NCBI RefSeq assembly: GCF_001619985.1
Contig: NW_017264204.1
Coordinates: 65,983 to 129,982 of the forward strand
Reading direction: 5' to 3'
DNA length: 64,000 bases
Source of the DNA: Xylona heveae TC161
Taxonomy: Eukaryota; Ascomycota; Xylonomycetes; Xylonales; Xylonaceae
The notes below the pieces were generated by a model that was given only the letters and a program-made list of their open reading frames with translations, ran no database searches and was not told the DNA's origin. The translations under genes and the position numbers were made by a program. Numbering within the stretch: the first letter of the stretch is position 1; each line of letters starts with the position of its first letter. This document shows, piece after piece, positions 1 through 12,530 of the stretch.

Positions 1-914
1 AGAGATGTCTTGCAGATGTTCACAGATATTCCCTGAGGGTAATCAGAAGGGGCCCAATTTCACTTCAAAATGGATCAGTCAAGAGAAAAGAAAAGTCACG
101 GCTTTGGGAGAAAAACAATGGATAAAAAGAGTTCGTCCTGTTCTGCTTAGGCCCGGAAATTTCGGCGCAAGTAATACGGAGGCAACCAGCCACTTCAGGA
201 TAAAAAAGAGGCAGCTTAACATGATAGTTGCACCGTTTCCCCGCCGTGGCTTGCACAGCAGACACCCTTCGTCTCAAACTACGGAAAAGGCTTCTGCGGC
301 TCCAACATGCCCTCCAGCCATTCACATCCATCCCTGGATCCTCGAAATGGTTAACCTTGTTTGACATTTCCTACCTTTTTAGCGTCAGATGCTCCTCTGG
401 TAGGGGAACACGCGTGTTGGCGATCGCAACGCTTATGCACAAAGCAACATGGATCTTTTTTTCTATTGTTGCACCGCTTTGCGCTCTGGTCCTCGCTCTC
501 ATCTCATTTCCTTTCCTAGGCTCATTTTCTCGACCTCCACTATCAGAGGACGTGCGTTGGTGTCTTATGCAACCCGCTAGGTAGTGCATCATTGTATCTT
601 TTTTGGGATCATGCACGTTTTGCTTTGGCGCGGCGACTGCGACTGCGATGGCCCATGAGAATTGCGGCCCTGGGCAGGCGTCTATAAGATTTCCTCGCCG
701 CGCACCAACGCAGCAGAACACATTCATCAATTCCTTGCTACGAATTGACTGGGCTTTCCCTGCAGAGCTTTTGCATCGTATCCTGAACAGCTCGTTGGCG
801 GAGACACATTACAAGGGAGCCACTTGACCGTCTTCCCTCTTGCTTTGTATTAGCTATTGTGTCTTGGCTTCAGCGCCATTGAGTCTCCAGCATCCATCAA
901 AAAAAAAAAATACA
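1..914. other. upstream intergenic region
   Basis: No reading frame here has a recognisable product; the short open frames on both strands overlap each other and show no family motif. The right part is probably the promoter and leader of the DUF3455 gene: a TATAA-like box lies near 682, and an A-rich run (900-910) directly precedes the chosen start codon. The left part could belong to a gene outside the window. Confidence 0.5.
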
Positions 915-1649
915 ATGGCAATCCATTCTCTTTTCTCGCGGTTTTATCTGCATCCGCGCTCTCTTCTCAACGCAGTCATCTTCGCCCTCTGTCTCGCGAT
1001 ACTATTCAGCAGCCCATCCGCGGCTCTACCTCACTTTTCACCTACTCGCAAGACGCGCACGCTCGGAGACCTGTCCTCCTGCGCGCTCCCTACCACCGCT
1101 GGTTCCAGCTCATTGCCTACACCCAGCACCAGCCTTCAACTCAAACACGTTGCCGTAGGCCGGGGCGTGCAAAACTACACCTGCGCCTCATCCACGTCTT
1201 CATCCGTGCCCAAGGCAATCGGCGCCGTCGCCACCTTATTCACCGCGGATTTATTTGCGGAAGTCGACCAACAAGGACTCAATGACGCAATGAGCATGAT
1301 TGTTGAGATGCCCAATCCGTCCGCATATAGCAGCCTCGGGCCCCTCAATTTGTTCGCCCTCGGCCATCATTACTTTTCGGCCGATGGCACCCCGACCTTT
1401 GATCTGGGCAGCGTGGGTTTCTTCCACGGCGCTAAGCTTGCGGATATTCCAGCCCCGGCAAACGCGCCCAAGGGCCAAGTCGGAGAGGCAGCTGTCGACT
1501 GGTTGACTCTCGGTGATAAAGGCGGAAGCACCGGTATTCTTGAGGTATATCGAGTCTGGACTGCCGGTGGGTCCCCGCCAACAACATGTGATGGCCAAGA
1601 GGAAGTCATTTCGGTCCAGTATGCGAGCCAGTATTGGCTTTTTGGGTAG
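915..1649 (+). CDS. secreted DUF3455-family protein
   Basis: A single exon of 244 residues. I chose the ATG at 915 rather than the in-frame upstream codon at 840, because 915 is followed by a classic secretory leader: a short N-terminus with arginine and histidine, the hydrophobic stretch NAVIFALCLAILF, then SSPSAALP. The mature part contains VGRGVQNYTC (about residue 85) and VGFFHGAKLADIPAP, patterns I associate with DUF3455, a fungal and bacterial family of unknown function; the GVQ-YTC segment is its best known signature. It is probably extracellular or cell-wall associated. Some databases name relatives malate dehydrogenase, which the sequence does not support because no Rossmann motif is present. 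The family call is from memory of the motif, so moderately sure. Confidence 0.75.
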   Translation: MAIHSLFSRFYLHPRSLLNAVIFALCLAILFSSPSAALPHFSPTRKTRTLGDLSSCALPTTAGSSSLPTPSTSLQLKHVAVGRGVQNYTCASSTSSSVPKAIGAVATLFTADLFAEVDQQGLNDAMSMIVEMPNPSAYSSLGPLNLFALGHHYFSADGTPTFDLGSVGFFHGAKLADIPAPANAPKGQVGEAAVDWLTLGDKGGSTGILEVYRVWTAGGSPPTTCDGQEEVISVQYASQYWLFG

Positions 1650-2122
1650 TGTGGTTGAGCAACATTGCCAGGGGTCCCGGGGGAGGGCCCGCGGAAAGGT
1701 AGAGAAGGGCAGGGTGCGTGTGTGGAGAGGATCAATTGACAACGGAGGCTTTTTGAATTTTAGTTTCAGCATTTTGTTTTTTTCCTTTCCTCTCTCTTTT
1801 CGAAATTCGGATTCGGTCGTTTTATTGCTTTGATGCAATCATACCCACTCATGTTAAGTCTATTTTTGTTATTTACTCTCATTGATTATTAAAAGTTGGA
1901 GGAAGGGGGCGAAGGAAGAGCGCGCAAGTGGTGGGACTGGATGAGGAAAATAGTGGATAACGAGAGATGGGAAATTATTTCTCATGTACATATATTATTT
2001 ACAAACATGCTTGTACATAAGTAGTATTACATATCAAGACAACACTAATCTTGATCCATTAAGTCTCCTCTATGTAGAGATGCTACGAAAACAAGAAAGT
2101 CAGGTTGAGCAAAATGTGTCCT
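1650..2122. other. convergent 3' intergenic region
   Basis: This is the space between the ends of two convergent genes (DUF3455 on + and mrm1 on -). It is AT-rich around 1840-2060 and should hold both 3' untranslated regions and polyadenylation sites. I see no gene in it. Confidence 0.6.
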
Positions 2123-2752
2123 CTAGAACATTTTACCACTTTTCCCTGCGTCACCATTCGGACTTTCCGCTTCTTCAACACCAGCAGCGCCAGCGTCCGA
2201 TGCAACGTGATTCAAAGTAGTGCTATCGACGGCACCAACGGCAGAACCGGCACCAGCACCGTTACCGTTACCGCTCATGAAGAAATTACACAGGAGCGCC
2301 GCAGCAACACTGACGTTGAGACTATCTACGCCACCTTTGCCCGCGCGCGAGCCGGGAATACTCACGTGGTGATTCGCCTGCGAGACGAGGTAGCGTGGCA
2401 GCCCGACGCCTTCGCTGCCGACAACAAGAATCGTAGGCTGTGCGGTGAGTAGCGAGGGCAGAGAGGAAGGGTTGATGTGTTTCGTCTGCGTTTGTGGTGT
2501 AATTGTTGAGTCGAGGTGCGGCGTGGTAGAGGATCCAGACCGGAAGGTTGAGGAAGTCGAAGAAGGGGTAGAGGAAGGAGAAGCTGGTGGAGGAGCGACA
2601 GCGGCACAGACTCGCCAGCCGTTAGTCTGAGACTGGGCAAGGAACGCTCGTGCGTCTTGAATGTTGAGGAGCGGAAGGAATTCACATGCTCCTGCGGAGG
2701 ATTTTTGGGCGATTGGGGTCAAGGGGGCACTGTTTCGGCGGTTAGTATACAT

Positions 2753-2786
<34 letters not shown>

Positions 2787-4226
2787 CATAGTCAGGGGTG
2801 TAAGTGACGGGAGGAGAGGGATTTGGGATTGGGTGCTGAAGGAGATGAAACAGGAAGAAGGGATAGAAAGTGCTGAATGAGATGAAACGGGGAAAGGAGA
2901 GGGTTGAATGAGAAAGAACAAGGATAAAAAGAGTATATATGTAAAAGGGCCCCGTCTATGCATACAAAGGAAACAGACCATGTTCGAGAGCCAATGACGA
3001 CGGCGTCAACGCCGAAAAAGTATGCTGATCGTAGAATAGCGCCGAGGTTGCCCGGGTCAAGCTGTGAGGCTGTGTCAGTTTCATAACAGGCGTGATTTGG
3101 ACGAAAATAGATGAGAATAGGCATTGAAAACGCTTGTACTAAAAGTACAAGGATGCTAACGGAAACGGAAGTAGATAAAGGGAGCACGAGGACGTACAAT
3201 CTCATGAAGCATAAGGACAAGGGGATAGCGCTGTCCTTTGCTATCGTAGTGGATTTGATCGTCGGTTCCGTTGACTGCTGCCTCTTCCTCTGATTGATAC
3301 CGGAGCGTGGTATGGAAGACTTCACCCACTGGCGATGCCTGACCGAGTGCGGCGACGGGGAGTTGAGGAACAGGTGACGCTTCGAGGACGCAATTCTGCA
3401 TCATTGGTGACAAGTTAGAAATAATGACCAGTTACAAAGAATAACTGAAGAAAAGATGACAATGAATTTGCAAGGACAAAGTTTCAAAATGGAATCTTTT
3501 ATTTTGTAATTGAGATATACGAACATTATGTGGTCGACCTTTGCTCATCTTGTCTAGCACTCTTATCCAATCGCCCGAGACCTGACGGAGAAGAACACCG
3601 GAATTGCGAGCTAGCCGTTCCAGTTTCTTGTCTATTGCTTGTTTTCCGTCCTCTCCAGTATATAAATACAGTGTATATAGTCTTCGTCGTTTAGACGCCA
3701 GAGCTGCGGTCACGGAAGAGGTCCCATAGACAAATTCGGATGCGGATGTTGTGTACGGGATGTATATCGGAGCTTTGGACTTCCACGTATTTTTCTGCGT
3801 GGAATTTGGCTTGTCGGCCCTCTGAGAGGCATATTCTCTGCGATCCCTACGGTCCTTCCCATCTCCGCCGATTTTATTTGGTTTTGACTCCCAGCGCCGT
3901 CTTGGTTGGTCCGGCTTGTCATCTGCTCTGCGTGGTGGGCCTCCTCTCTTTTGCTGCTCGGGATATTTTCCTCGGGATTTGGGGGGACGGGAATCATAGT
4001 CAAGAGTGTGAGCATCGGCAGGGTCCCATTCTCTGGGCCGCTCGCTGGTCCTTCTCGGTCCATCTGACCCTCTAGACTTGCGGATGCCTCGATTGATTGC
4101 AGTGTTGAGTGAAACTTGTAGCGGTGCGGAGGTGCTTAACTGTTGCCGTCCTGCAGCAATTAGTGTTTGCGCACAGCATAGTCTGCCGGTTTGAAGAAGC
4201 AATTGATGTCGCATGTTTGAGATCAT
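2123..4226 (-). CDS. mrm1: mitochondrial large-subunit rRNA 2'-O-ribose methyltransferase (SpoU family)
   Basis: Four exons, complement(2123..2729, 2979..3061, 3198..3395, 3525..4226), give 529 residues. The protein should methylate the ribose of a conserved guanosine in the peptidyl-transferase loop of the mitochondrial large rRNA, using S-adenosylmethionine. The N-terminus (MISNMRHQLLLQTGRL, then basic and Ser-rich) looks like a mitochondrial presequence, followed by a very basic spacer. EFVYGTSSVTAAL (about 165) opens the substrate-binding domain. The SpoU knot motifs follow: DPGNLGAILRSA (about 302), ILVVGSEGVGL (about 430) and LNVSVAAALL. The splice at GRPHN/NCVLEASP and SRT/CAPLTP restores family-typical sequence. 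A Ser/Pro/Thr-rich insert of about 50 residues separates the motifs, and the C-terminal Gly/Ala tail is longer than usual. A second in-frame ATG lies four codons after the first. Confidence 0.9.
2753..2787. repeat. (GA)n microsatellite inside mrm1 intron 3
   Basis: About 17 GA units with one interruption lie in the 249-nt third intron of mrm1 (2730..2978), which is longer than the other two introns of this gene (129 and 136 nt). On the transcribed strand the run reads as CT repeats and lies close to the acceptor at 2730, so it may serve as part of the polypyrimidine tract. Confidence 0.9.
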
Positions 4227-4653
4227 TGCATTTCTAAGCGGTCGATGTTTCCTTTGTTGGATAGTTTTCCACTATGAGAGTGAATTTCACAGGTGTTGTC
4301 CAGTCTACCTGCAAATCAATTTAAGTGATACGCGAGACGATGCTTTCGTTTACGCGAATTGAAGCTCAAAGTCGCGTCTCCCGGGCAATCGTCCTTTGGC
4401 TGTTGTTCTCACTTTACCTTGATTTTTTTCATTTTTTTGTCTCACAACTGATTTATTCTCGCTGCTCTAATTCTTGAAGCTTGTGCTACAGCATTGCAAA
4501 CTGTCTCTCTTTGTGCGAGTTCTTATTCTTTTTTGTTACGTTGTGAGCTTGCTAACAATGAAATCATAGCTTTGCTCTAGCAGTGACATTTTTACACGCA
4601 CAACCTCGATGAAGCCTTATCCTTGAAGCACGAGAGCAGCTTCGTTTGCTGAG
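4227..4653. promoter_or_regulatory. divergent promoter between mrm1 and the remodeller gene
   Basis: These 427 bases separate the start codons of two divergent genes. The right half is T-rich on the + strand, as is common in fungal promoters and leaders. There is no reading frame of note. Individual factor sites cannot be assigned with confidence by eye. Confidence 0.6.
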
Positions 4654-7600
4654 ATGCTTTCCTCGCGCTCGAGCAGCTCCTCAAGGAGCAGCTCGGCGTC
4701 GTCCGATGCTGATTCAGAGGCTATCGCAAACGCGTTGCAGTTCCTCCAGGAACGCCCAGGCTTTGAGCACGACCCCGCTGGTGATTCAAATCCAGACAGT
4801 CACGATGCGAAAAGTGATGGAACAGAAGACTCTATTAAGAGGGACCCAACCGCCCTTCGTTTGTCTAAACTCCCGCTTGGCGCTCTAGCCTCAACCACCC
4901 TCTACAAAACCCATCCCCAACATAGAAACCAAGCTTCATTAACCAACGGCAATCATCCTTCTCAGCCAAAGATGGATATGGTGGTAAAAGTTCCCCGGGC
5001 ATACCATGAGAGGGGCACATATCTCGAATATGAGGAAGAATTCACCGTAAAGAGAGTCAGGAAGGACTGGATCGATAATGAGAAAGCTGTCTATGAAGTC
5101 GTATTCGAGGATGGACACTTTGAAAATGTAAGTGAGTTCGGTTTACTGACATTCCGGGACTCCCTATGCCCAGTTTTTGAAACTCTGCAGCTCTGTTTCT
5201 CCTCTTTGGGCTTGACTCATGCTCACACTTTTTCTATTAGGTTTCACTTGAGCGCTTGGAGAAGCTTCCGAATGGTCAATCTGCGCTTGATTCGTACATC
5301 ATTTACGAGTCTTACACCTCCGAGAGTCAAGATGACCTGGATCCACACCCAGCTAATCTGCGTCTATCACGGCGAGCATCGAGAAAGCCTCGCGAGTCGA
5401 AAGTCACTGATCTCATAGAGCTGTCTTCGAATGTTGATGGTGCGGATGAGCTTGACGACCTCAGCACTCCCGAAGCTGCGGACACTTACAAGCCCCGAGC
5501 GACTAGACTTAGACTTACTGAACCTAAGCGTACTCGTCAGATGGTTTTCGAATATACTGAAGACGAGGAGGAGCGGGCTGGATATATCAAGCGCAAAATC
5601 CGTACAAGGAAAGCTAAACGTATCCCGGATTTGCGGAAGAGCACGAGGCCTAGGAGGTCAACAGCTCGTGAAATGACAGTTTCCCTTACGTCCACAGATG
5701 AATCCAGCGAAGAGTCAGACGAAGTAAGCTTTCCAAGGAGACGCAACAACCGCCGGCGAGCAGACGATGATGAAGGTGACGAGGATTTTCCTTGGATTGT
5801 CTCAGATGTTGTTTCGTCCAACCGTCGTTCTAGGAAACGGGCGAGCAGACCATTGCGGAACTCGGTAGCGAAACGTCCTAGCAAAACCATAAGAGGCCTG
5901 CAAATGGACACTCCTACGAGTGCTGAAGGCACTAGGCGGTCTACTAGATCCGGGAGAGCCGTCAAGAGCATGGCGGAGAAATTAGAGGATGATATCTATC
6001 TCCTTGAAGATCAATCCAATACCACACCCACGGTCCCCCGAGCTGTGGGAGCACGAGAGGTGTTCAAGGACCTCCCAAAGAGCAATGCGTTTCGCAACTC
6101 GCATTGCCAGGCGTGCGATACTTGTGGCGAGTACGGAAATAGTAAGGTTAAGGGCAATCTCATATTTTGCCAAGGCTGCACTATGTCGTACCACAAAGCT
6201 TGCCTTCGACCACGGAATCAAAGAGAGCATTTGGCAACGAAGGTGTCCGAGGACGAATTTGTTCTGCAATGCCGTCGATGTATTCGTATTGCCGAGAAAA
6301 AGGATCCCATCGCGCCACGGCAAGACATTTGCCAAGTGTGCAAAGAGTCCGGCCTTGCCTGCAAAGCCTTCCGGGCCCCCAAGACAGCGCGCCAGGAAGA
6401 AAAGGAGAGAGAAGAGAATGCTGGCAATGATCCCATTGCTGAGGTCGATAAAGCTCGCATCAATAATGCTGAAATTATTCTTTTCCGCTGCGTCACCTGT
6501 TATCGGGGATTCCACTTTCACCATTTACCACCGATGAATAATCATCTGTCTCCAGAGGCTAAAAAAGTTGACGCTACCAAACTACGCAAAGAGGAATACT
6601 GCACAAAATGGCAGTGCAAAGAATGCCTCAACAACGGCACTAAAGTGGATACATTAGTTGCATGGCGCCCCGTTAATGAAGACAGCTATATCCCTGGCTA
6701 CAGCGCGGATCAAGTCTCCGAAGATGAGAAGGAATATCTTATCAAGTGGCAGAATCTGTCTTATTACCGTGCGACCTGGATGCCTGGCTCTTGGGTCTGG
6801 GGCGTTACTCAATCTGCCATGCGAAAGGCGTTTATGAAGCGAAATAACGGGTTCAATTACCCCAAAATGGCGACAGAAGATGCCATTCCCGAGGAGTTTC
6901 TGCGGGTCGATATTATTTTTGACGTGGAGTATTCGAATTTTGTTGACGTTAAAAATGAAGAGGTCGAAAAGGCTCGCGTCAAGGAAGTGAAGCGTGCTTT
7001 TGTCAAGTACAAGGGCTTGGGATATGAAGACGCTGTTTGGGAGGACCCGCCCGACCCCGAAGATGGAGGACGTTGGATCGATTTTGTCGCCGCTTACGAA
7101 GACTGGGTTGCTGGCCGATATGTGCAGATCCCTAAGCAACATTACCTCGCGGACCGCATCGAGAAAACTCGCCATAAGAACTTCGAGAAAGATTTGGTGA
7201 AAAAAGTACAACCAAGCAATCTTACTGGGGGCGAATTGATGTCCTACCAGATGGAAGGAATGAATTGGATTTACTATCAGTGGTATAAGAACCATAATGC
7301 GATCTTGGCGGATGAAATGGGTCTAGGCAAGACCATTCAGGTTGTCGCATTCTTGGCAGCATTGGTTCAAGATGTTCGCTGTTTTCCATTTCTTGTTGTC
7401 GTTCCCAACTCGACTTGTCCTAACTGGCGTCGGGAGATCAAAAAATGGGCGCCCTCACTTCGCGTTGTTTCATATTACGGAACTCAACGTTCTCGCGACC
7501 TGACCTATGATTATGAGCTATTCCCGGAAAACAGCAACGATCTGAGATGTCACATTGTCGTGACATCTTACGATGCGGCTTCAGATGAAAAATCAAAACA

Positions 7601-10321
7601 TTTCTTTCGGAAAGTCCGCTGGGCCGGTCTCATTGTGGATGAGGGACAGCGCTTAAAGAATGACAAGAGTATGCTTTACGCTGCTCTCAATGCCTTGAAA
7701 GCGCCCTTTCGACTTCTTTTGACAGGTATGGACAGAGACATCTTGTACCAGCAGAATTGACTGCGCAGTTGACTAACGACTAGCTAGGTACTCCTCTGCA
7801 GAACAATGCCCGGGAGTTATTCAATTTGCTTCAGTTTTTGGATCCAGATCTAGACGCTTCGCAACTGGAGGAAGAATATGCTGAGGTCAATAGCGAGAAC
7901 ATCTCCAAGCTCCATGACCTCATCAGACCATTCTTCCTCAGGCGTACCAAAGCTCAGGTCCTCACTTTCCTCCCTCCCATGGCACAGATTATCATCCCGA
8001 TAACAATGAGTATTCTGCAAAAGAAGCTTTACAAGTCAATTTTGGCCAAGAATCCAGCATTGATCAAGGCGATTTTTAATCGGGGCCAGGCACTGAAGCC
8101 GAGCGACAGTCATAACCTCAACAACATTTTGATGCAACTAAGAAAGTGTCTCTGTCATCCGTTTGTCTACAGCCAAGCAATCGAGGAAAGGAGCAGTAGC
8201 GCCGTCGTTTCTCATCAGAATTTGGTTGGGGCGTCATCTAAGCTCCAGCTCCTTGAGCTCATGTTGCCTAAGCTTCGGGAGAGAGGCCATCGTGTGTTGA
8301 TCTTCACCCAATTCCTCAACATGCTTGTAAGTACTAACCTGTCCAAGTTTTCTATAAACAGGACTGACTCCTTCTAGGACATAATGGAAGACTTCTTGGA
8401 AGGTTTAGGCTTGGCCTACCAACGCCTGGATGGTAACATTAACAGTCTCCAGAAGCAAAAGCGCATAGACGAATTCAACGCACCTGACTCTCCCTTGTTC
8501 GCCTTCTTGCTCTCCACTCGCGCTGGCGGTGTTGGAATTAACCTCGCGACAGCTGACACTGTAATCATCTTGGACCCCGATTTCAACCCTCACCAAGACA
8601 TCCAAGCTTTGTCTCGTGCTCACAGAATTGGGCAAAAAAAGAAAGTTCTCGTTTTCCAACTCATGACTAGAGACAGCGCAGAAGAGAAGATTGTCCAGAT
8701 TGGTCGAAAGAAGATGGCGCTCGATCATGTGCTCATTGAGAACATGGATGCAGAAGAAGAGGAGGTTTCTAATTTGGAATCTATTCTCCGTCACGGTGCC
8801 GCAGCTCTATTCGACGACAATGATGAATCCGATATTAAATATGATTCAGCTTCTGTGGATAAACTTCTTGATCGAAGCCAGGCAGAGAATACGAAAACCG
8901 GACAGGATAATTCAGCCGAGTCCCAATTTAGCTTTGCTCGTATCTGGCAAAATCAGGCGAGTGCCCTGGAAGATGGGTTGAAGGACTCTGAGAGCGATCA
9001 AACTCCTGATCCATCCCTTTGGGAGAAGATCCTGAGCGAGCGAGAAAGGGCCGCGGCAAAAGAAGCGGCTGCCAGTATGCAGACTCTTGGGCGCGGGAAG
9101 CGGAGGAAGAAGGTAAATTACCTCATTTATTCTCACGTAACATGATCACATACTAACTATATTCTCAATTCTCAGGTGATTGACTACGCAGACAGAGTCC
9201 AGGAACTTTTGGATTCTCCCGAAAAGGCCGGCAAGGTCTCGAAGCAGAAGTCAACAGCTGAAGATAGTGATACGGACTTCAATGACAGAGAGCCTCCTAC
9301 TGAAGATGAGCCCACGGAAGACGACCAAGTAGAACTCGAACAAGAAAAACGTCAGCTTGAGCAGAATGGCTCGCAGACGCCAAAGGAAACTGGAATCCTC
9401 AAAAAAGGCCGTCAGTCTCAGGAGAAGACAGGTGTCATGAAACAGAGCCTCCCGGAACCCGTTTCTGTGGAAAAGGCACAGCCACCAAGTAAAAAGAGAA
9501 AAGTCCTCGACACGTCTTCAAAAACAAATGTCGGCCCTTTTAAGCGCGCTGTATTGCCGGAAGTCTCTTCAATTCAACGCGGAATCGCGCATCACGCTGC
9601 ATCCCAAAGCCCTGCACCGGGAGATCTCCGGCAGCCTAACGTTCGCAAATGCCCCGCATGCAATCAGACGCACCCTGTCGGATCATGTCCGGTGAAGATT
9701 GCTGGACCCGAGTATTGTCCGCTCTGTGGCCTCGCTCATTTCGGCATGGGAAGGACCTGTCCGCATTTCCAATCAGAATCTCAGATTCGATTGATGCAAG
9801 AAGCTCTGAAGCACAGCACTGAGCCCAAAGAGCTAATTGACGCTGCTAGAAAGTACTTGGTAGGCGTCAAGGCCGACTTGGTACGAAGAAAGAAGGTTCA
9901 TGCGCGGCGTTCTGCGCAGGCCATGGTCGGTCCAACGACCAATCCGAATCTTCCTCCTGGATCCTCTGATATGAGCTCGCCATTGCCTGATTTCAACCGA
10001 TCTGACCGTCGAAATGAACTGCCTGTCCCCAATTCAATGGGTCATTCAGCTTATGGCAGCCATCTGCAAGGACCAAACGGACATGTTTCTCAAAATGGAC
10101 TTGTTATTCCCAATTCGATGGGACCATCGGCTTATGGCAGCCTTTTAGGTTACAATGCTGTCGGCCTTGGTGCGAGTGCCCCTTCTTATCCACCGCAATT
10201 TGTTCCGAGATTTGCTGGGCTTTTCTCGCAAGGCCCTAACAACAATACGGGATCTCAGAGACCTTTTGCGTCTGGGCTTCCCCCCAATCATCCAAACCGT
10301 CGGAACCGGCCTGATTCTTGA
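4654..10321 (+). CDS. PHD-finger, chromodomain, SNF2 chromatin remodeller (Mi-2/Mit1-like)
   Basis: Five exons, join(4654..5127, 5241..7725, 7788..8326, 8378..9112, 9176..10321), give 1792 residues. Order of domains: Ser-rich start; acidic/basic low-complexity region; Cys-rich PHD-type zinc region from CQACDTCGEY (about 447) to KWQCKEC (about 615); tandem chromo-like segments (EYLIKWQNLSYYRATW, about 650, and FVKYKGLGYEDAVWEDP, about 745); SNF2 ATPase with DEMGLGKT (Walker A, about 849) and VDEGQRLKND (box II, about 957); helicase C with TRAGGVGINLATA (about 1213) and RAHRIGQKKKV. A late Cys/His cluster (CPACNQTH then CPLCGLAHF, about 1570) and a disordered tail follow. This architecture matches CHD3/Mi-2 and S. 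pombe Mit1 of the SHREC silencing complex, which slides nucleosomes in heterochromatin. Box II is DEGQ, an accepted SNF2 variant of DEAH. Junctions such as LLLTG/TPLQNN and FLNML/DIMEDF support the model. Confidence 0.92.
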
Positions 10322-12530
10322 AATGGTCAGTCCAAGCTCCGCAAATCTTAGATTGGATTTGCTCCGCAGCCAAGGTCCGCCTCTCGGTAGCGTCGTTGCG
10401 ACCTTGAAAAGTGAATCGCTGCTTTGACTAGAATTCGAAGTTGCTTGCTTCTCTGCTTTGGCTTCTAGAAGATCTCATCCACTGAGTGTGTCTTTTATTT
10501 CTCCTTGCCCTCATCTAGATCTATCCCTTTCTGTCTTCGACACGGTCAAGGCTTGTATCTATTGCATCTTTTCTCTCATCTTTGCGCAATGTTCCCTTTA
10601 CCACATTTTCTTTTATTATTTTCTCGGATCGGTGTTATTCTAGCGCAATCATCGCACTGCACTGGCTAAAACTTTTCATGCTTTAGCCATGCTCTACTGC
10701 TTCGTTTACGTTCTTTGCTATGCTCTTCACTTGCTAGCATTTTCCTGTCTCCGGTTCGATTTGCGGTCATTTGCTTGAATTGTGCAAAAGTTATTTATGC
10801 CTTTGAGGATATCCCTTGTGCACTTGCTTCGGATTAGGGCGCATCGACTTGTTCTTTGATTGCATCCTCATCATGGCGTCTCATGGTTGACATGCGTTGC
10901 ATTCATTTGCCATTGTCCATCTAGTTATAGGTAGACATTTCTACGGAGTAGCGAGCTAAGCAATTTACTTTTACTATGACAAGATACTTGGTTCAAAGGC
11001 ACGCCCTATTGTCAAAAGGTGTCGATGGAATCTTTTGTTGCCAGCTGAGACTCATGTATGTATCTCATATATGTCTGTTTGAATGCATCGTCTGGGGTAG
11101 AAGGCGGCGTTCTCACCATCAACTATTCCGACAGTGCTTCGCCACGTCTGCCTAATAATGATTTGGGGATACCGTGGTAAACTCAGGGAAACGGTGGTTT
11201 AGAGTTCTCACTAAGCACCTACCGAACTGTCTCGATTGGGAAGGCGGCCCGCTGATGGCATCGGTTAGAGAACGGGTAGCACCACTGACGGAGGATAACT
11301 GTATCGATTGGGTATGGTTCATTGCCCGGGGGTTTTGGCACTGGCGGTAGACACGGCAGATAAGGGAAATCCCAGAAACAAGTCCCGACCCCTGACTGTC
11401 AACTGAGACATTCCCATACAGCAGAGTGAAATCCATCAACGTCAGTCGACCAAGCTTGTCCTTTTATCCGTGAGTAACTATGAGAGCTATTAATGAATGC
11501 GCTCAGTCTAATCATAAATGTATCTTCAGCTTTAGAGAGTTACCTTTGTACACTTGTTCGGAATGCCTGGAAAACCCCCACTAATCTGCCACGCCATAGG
11601 TTGGGCCCCCCACATATCCAATCACCACCTCCTGTCACGACATCAGTTGCCGAAAAGCTCCCTTGTCTAGTGATCTGCCGGGTATCGATATCGGCCACTC
11701 ATTATCTAACTAATTCATACTATCGCTGCTATCTTGCTTTCGATCCCTTGCTGGCGCCAAATTTCAGTCTCGCAGACGACATCTTGACAGTGGCTGGTGG
11801 CTATTGCTCCGCTGCCAGTGTCCACACTCATCCTGCCATTGCGCAATCCCATGACGTATCAAACCCGCGAGATTACAAGCTTTTTTCTCCTATGACCGAT
11901 GCCCTGCTCTAATATCGGGCCCCTCCTCTACGGCATGTCGTTCCACCCTTTTTTAAGAACGACCCATGGTAGCTGAGGTGGAGCCCCACGGCGGGCGCGA
12001 ACGGGAATGGCACATCGCCGATGATGGTGTTTGTTTTAGATGCTGGAGAAGGCATGCGGTCTATTGAGTCTGATTTGATGGTGCCCCTGCCTGCATTATG
12101 GCATCGATCATCCGCAATCAGGCGCGTCTGCCTTTAGCTCGATCGTGAGCCACAAGACATAGAAAGAACAGAAAAAACAGGGTCAGCGGAGCTGGCTGCT
12201 TTAGTTTCCGCCACTATCTGGGTTTTGTCTGGTGTTGTCATGAGCTTCGCTCATCGTCACTGCAGGGACGGAGTAGGCAGACATAAAATGCACCCTGCAT
12301 CGCTCCTTCCCGAAATGCTATTTCTTCTTCAGATCGCTACTACTCACACAGCTAGCAAACAAGAGCAATAAAATCCCGTATTCTGTCCTATATCTTGTCC
12401 AGATTCATCATTTACTTTAACCTCATCTCTCGCACTCTTGATCATCTCTACTGACCAGTCGATTATCGCTCAACAACACTTTGCACACTCGCAAGGAGTT
12501 AAAACAGCTGTTACCTCACATCTCATCAAC
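10322..12530. other. 2.2-kb intergenic region; protease promoter
   Basis: This is the longest spacer in the left half. Pyrimidine-rich sequence follows the remodeller stop and is probably its 3' untranslated region. The right end has a TATA-like motif (ACATAAAATGC, about 12281-12291) some 240 bases before the protease start, consistent with a regulated promoter. Short open frames (for example 11493-11912 on + and 11152-11439 on -) show no family signal. No RNA gene is apparent. Confidence 0.5.
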
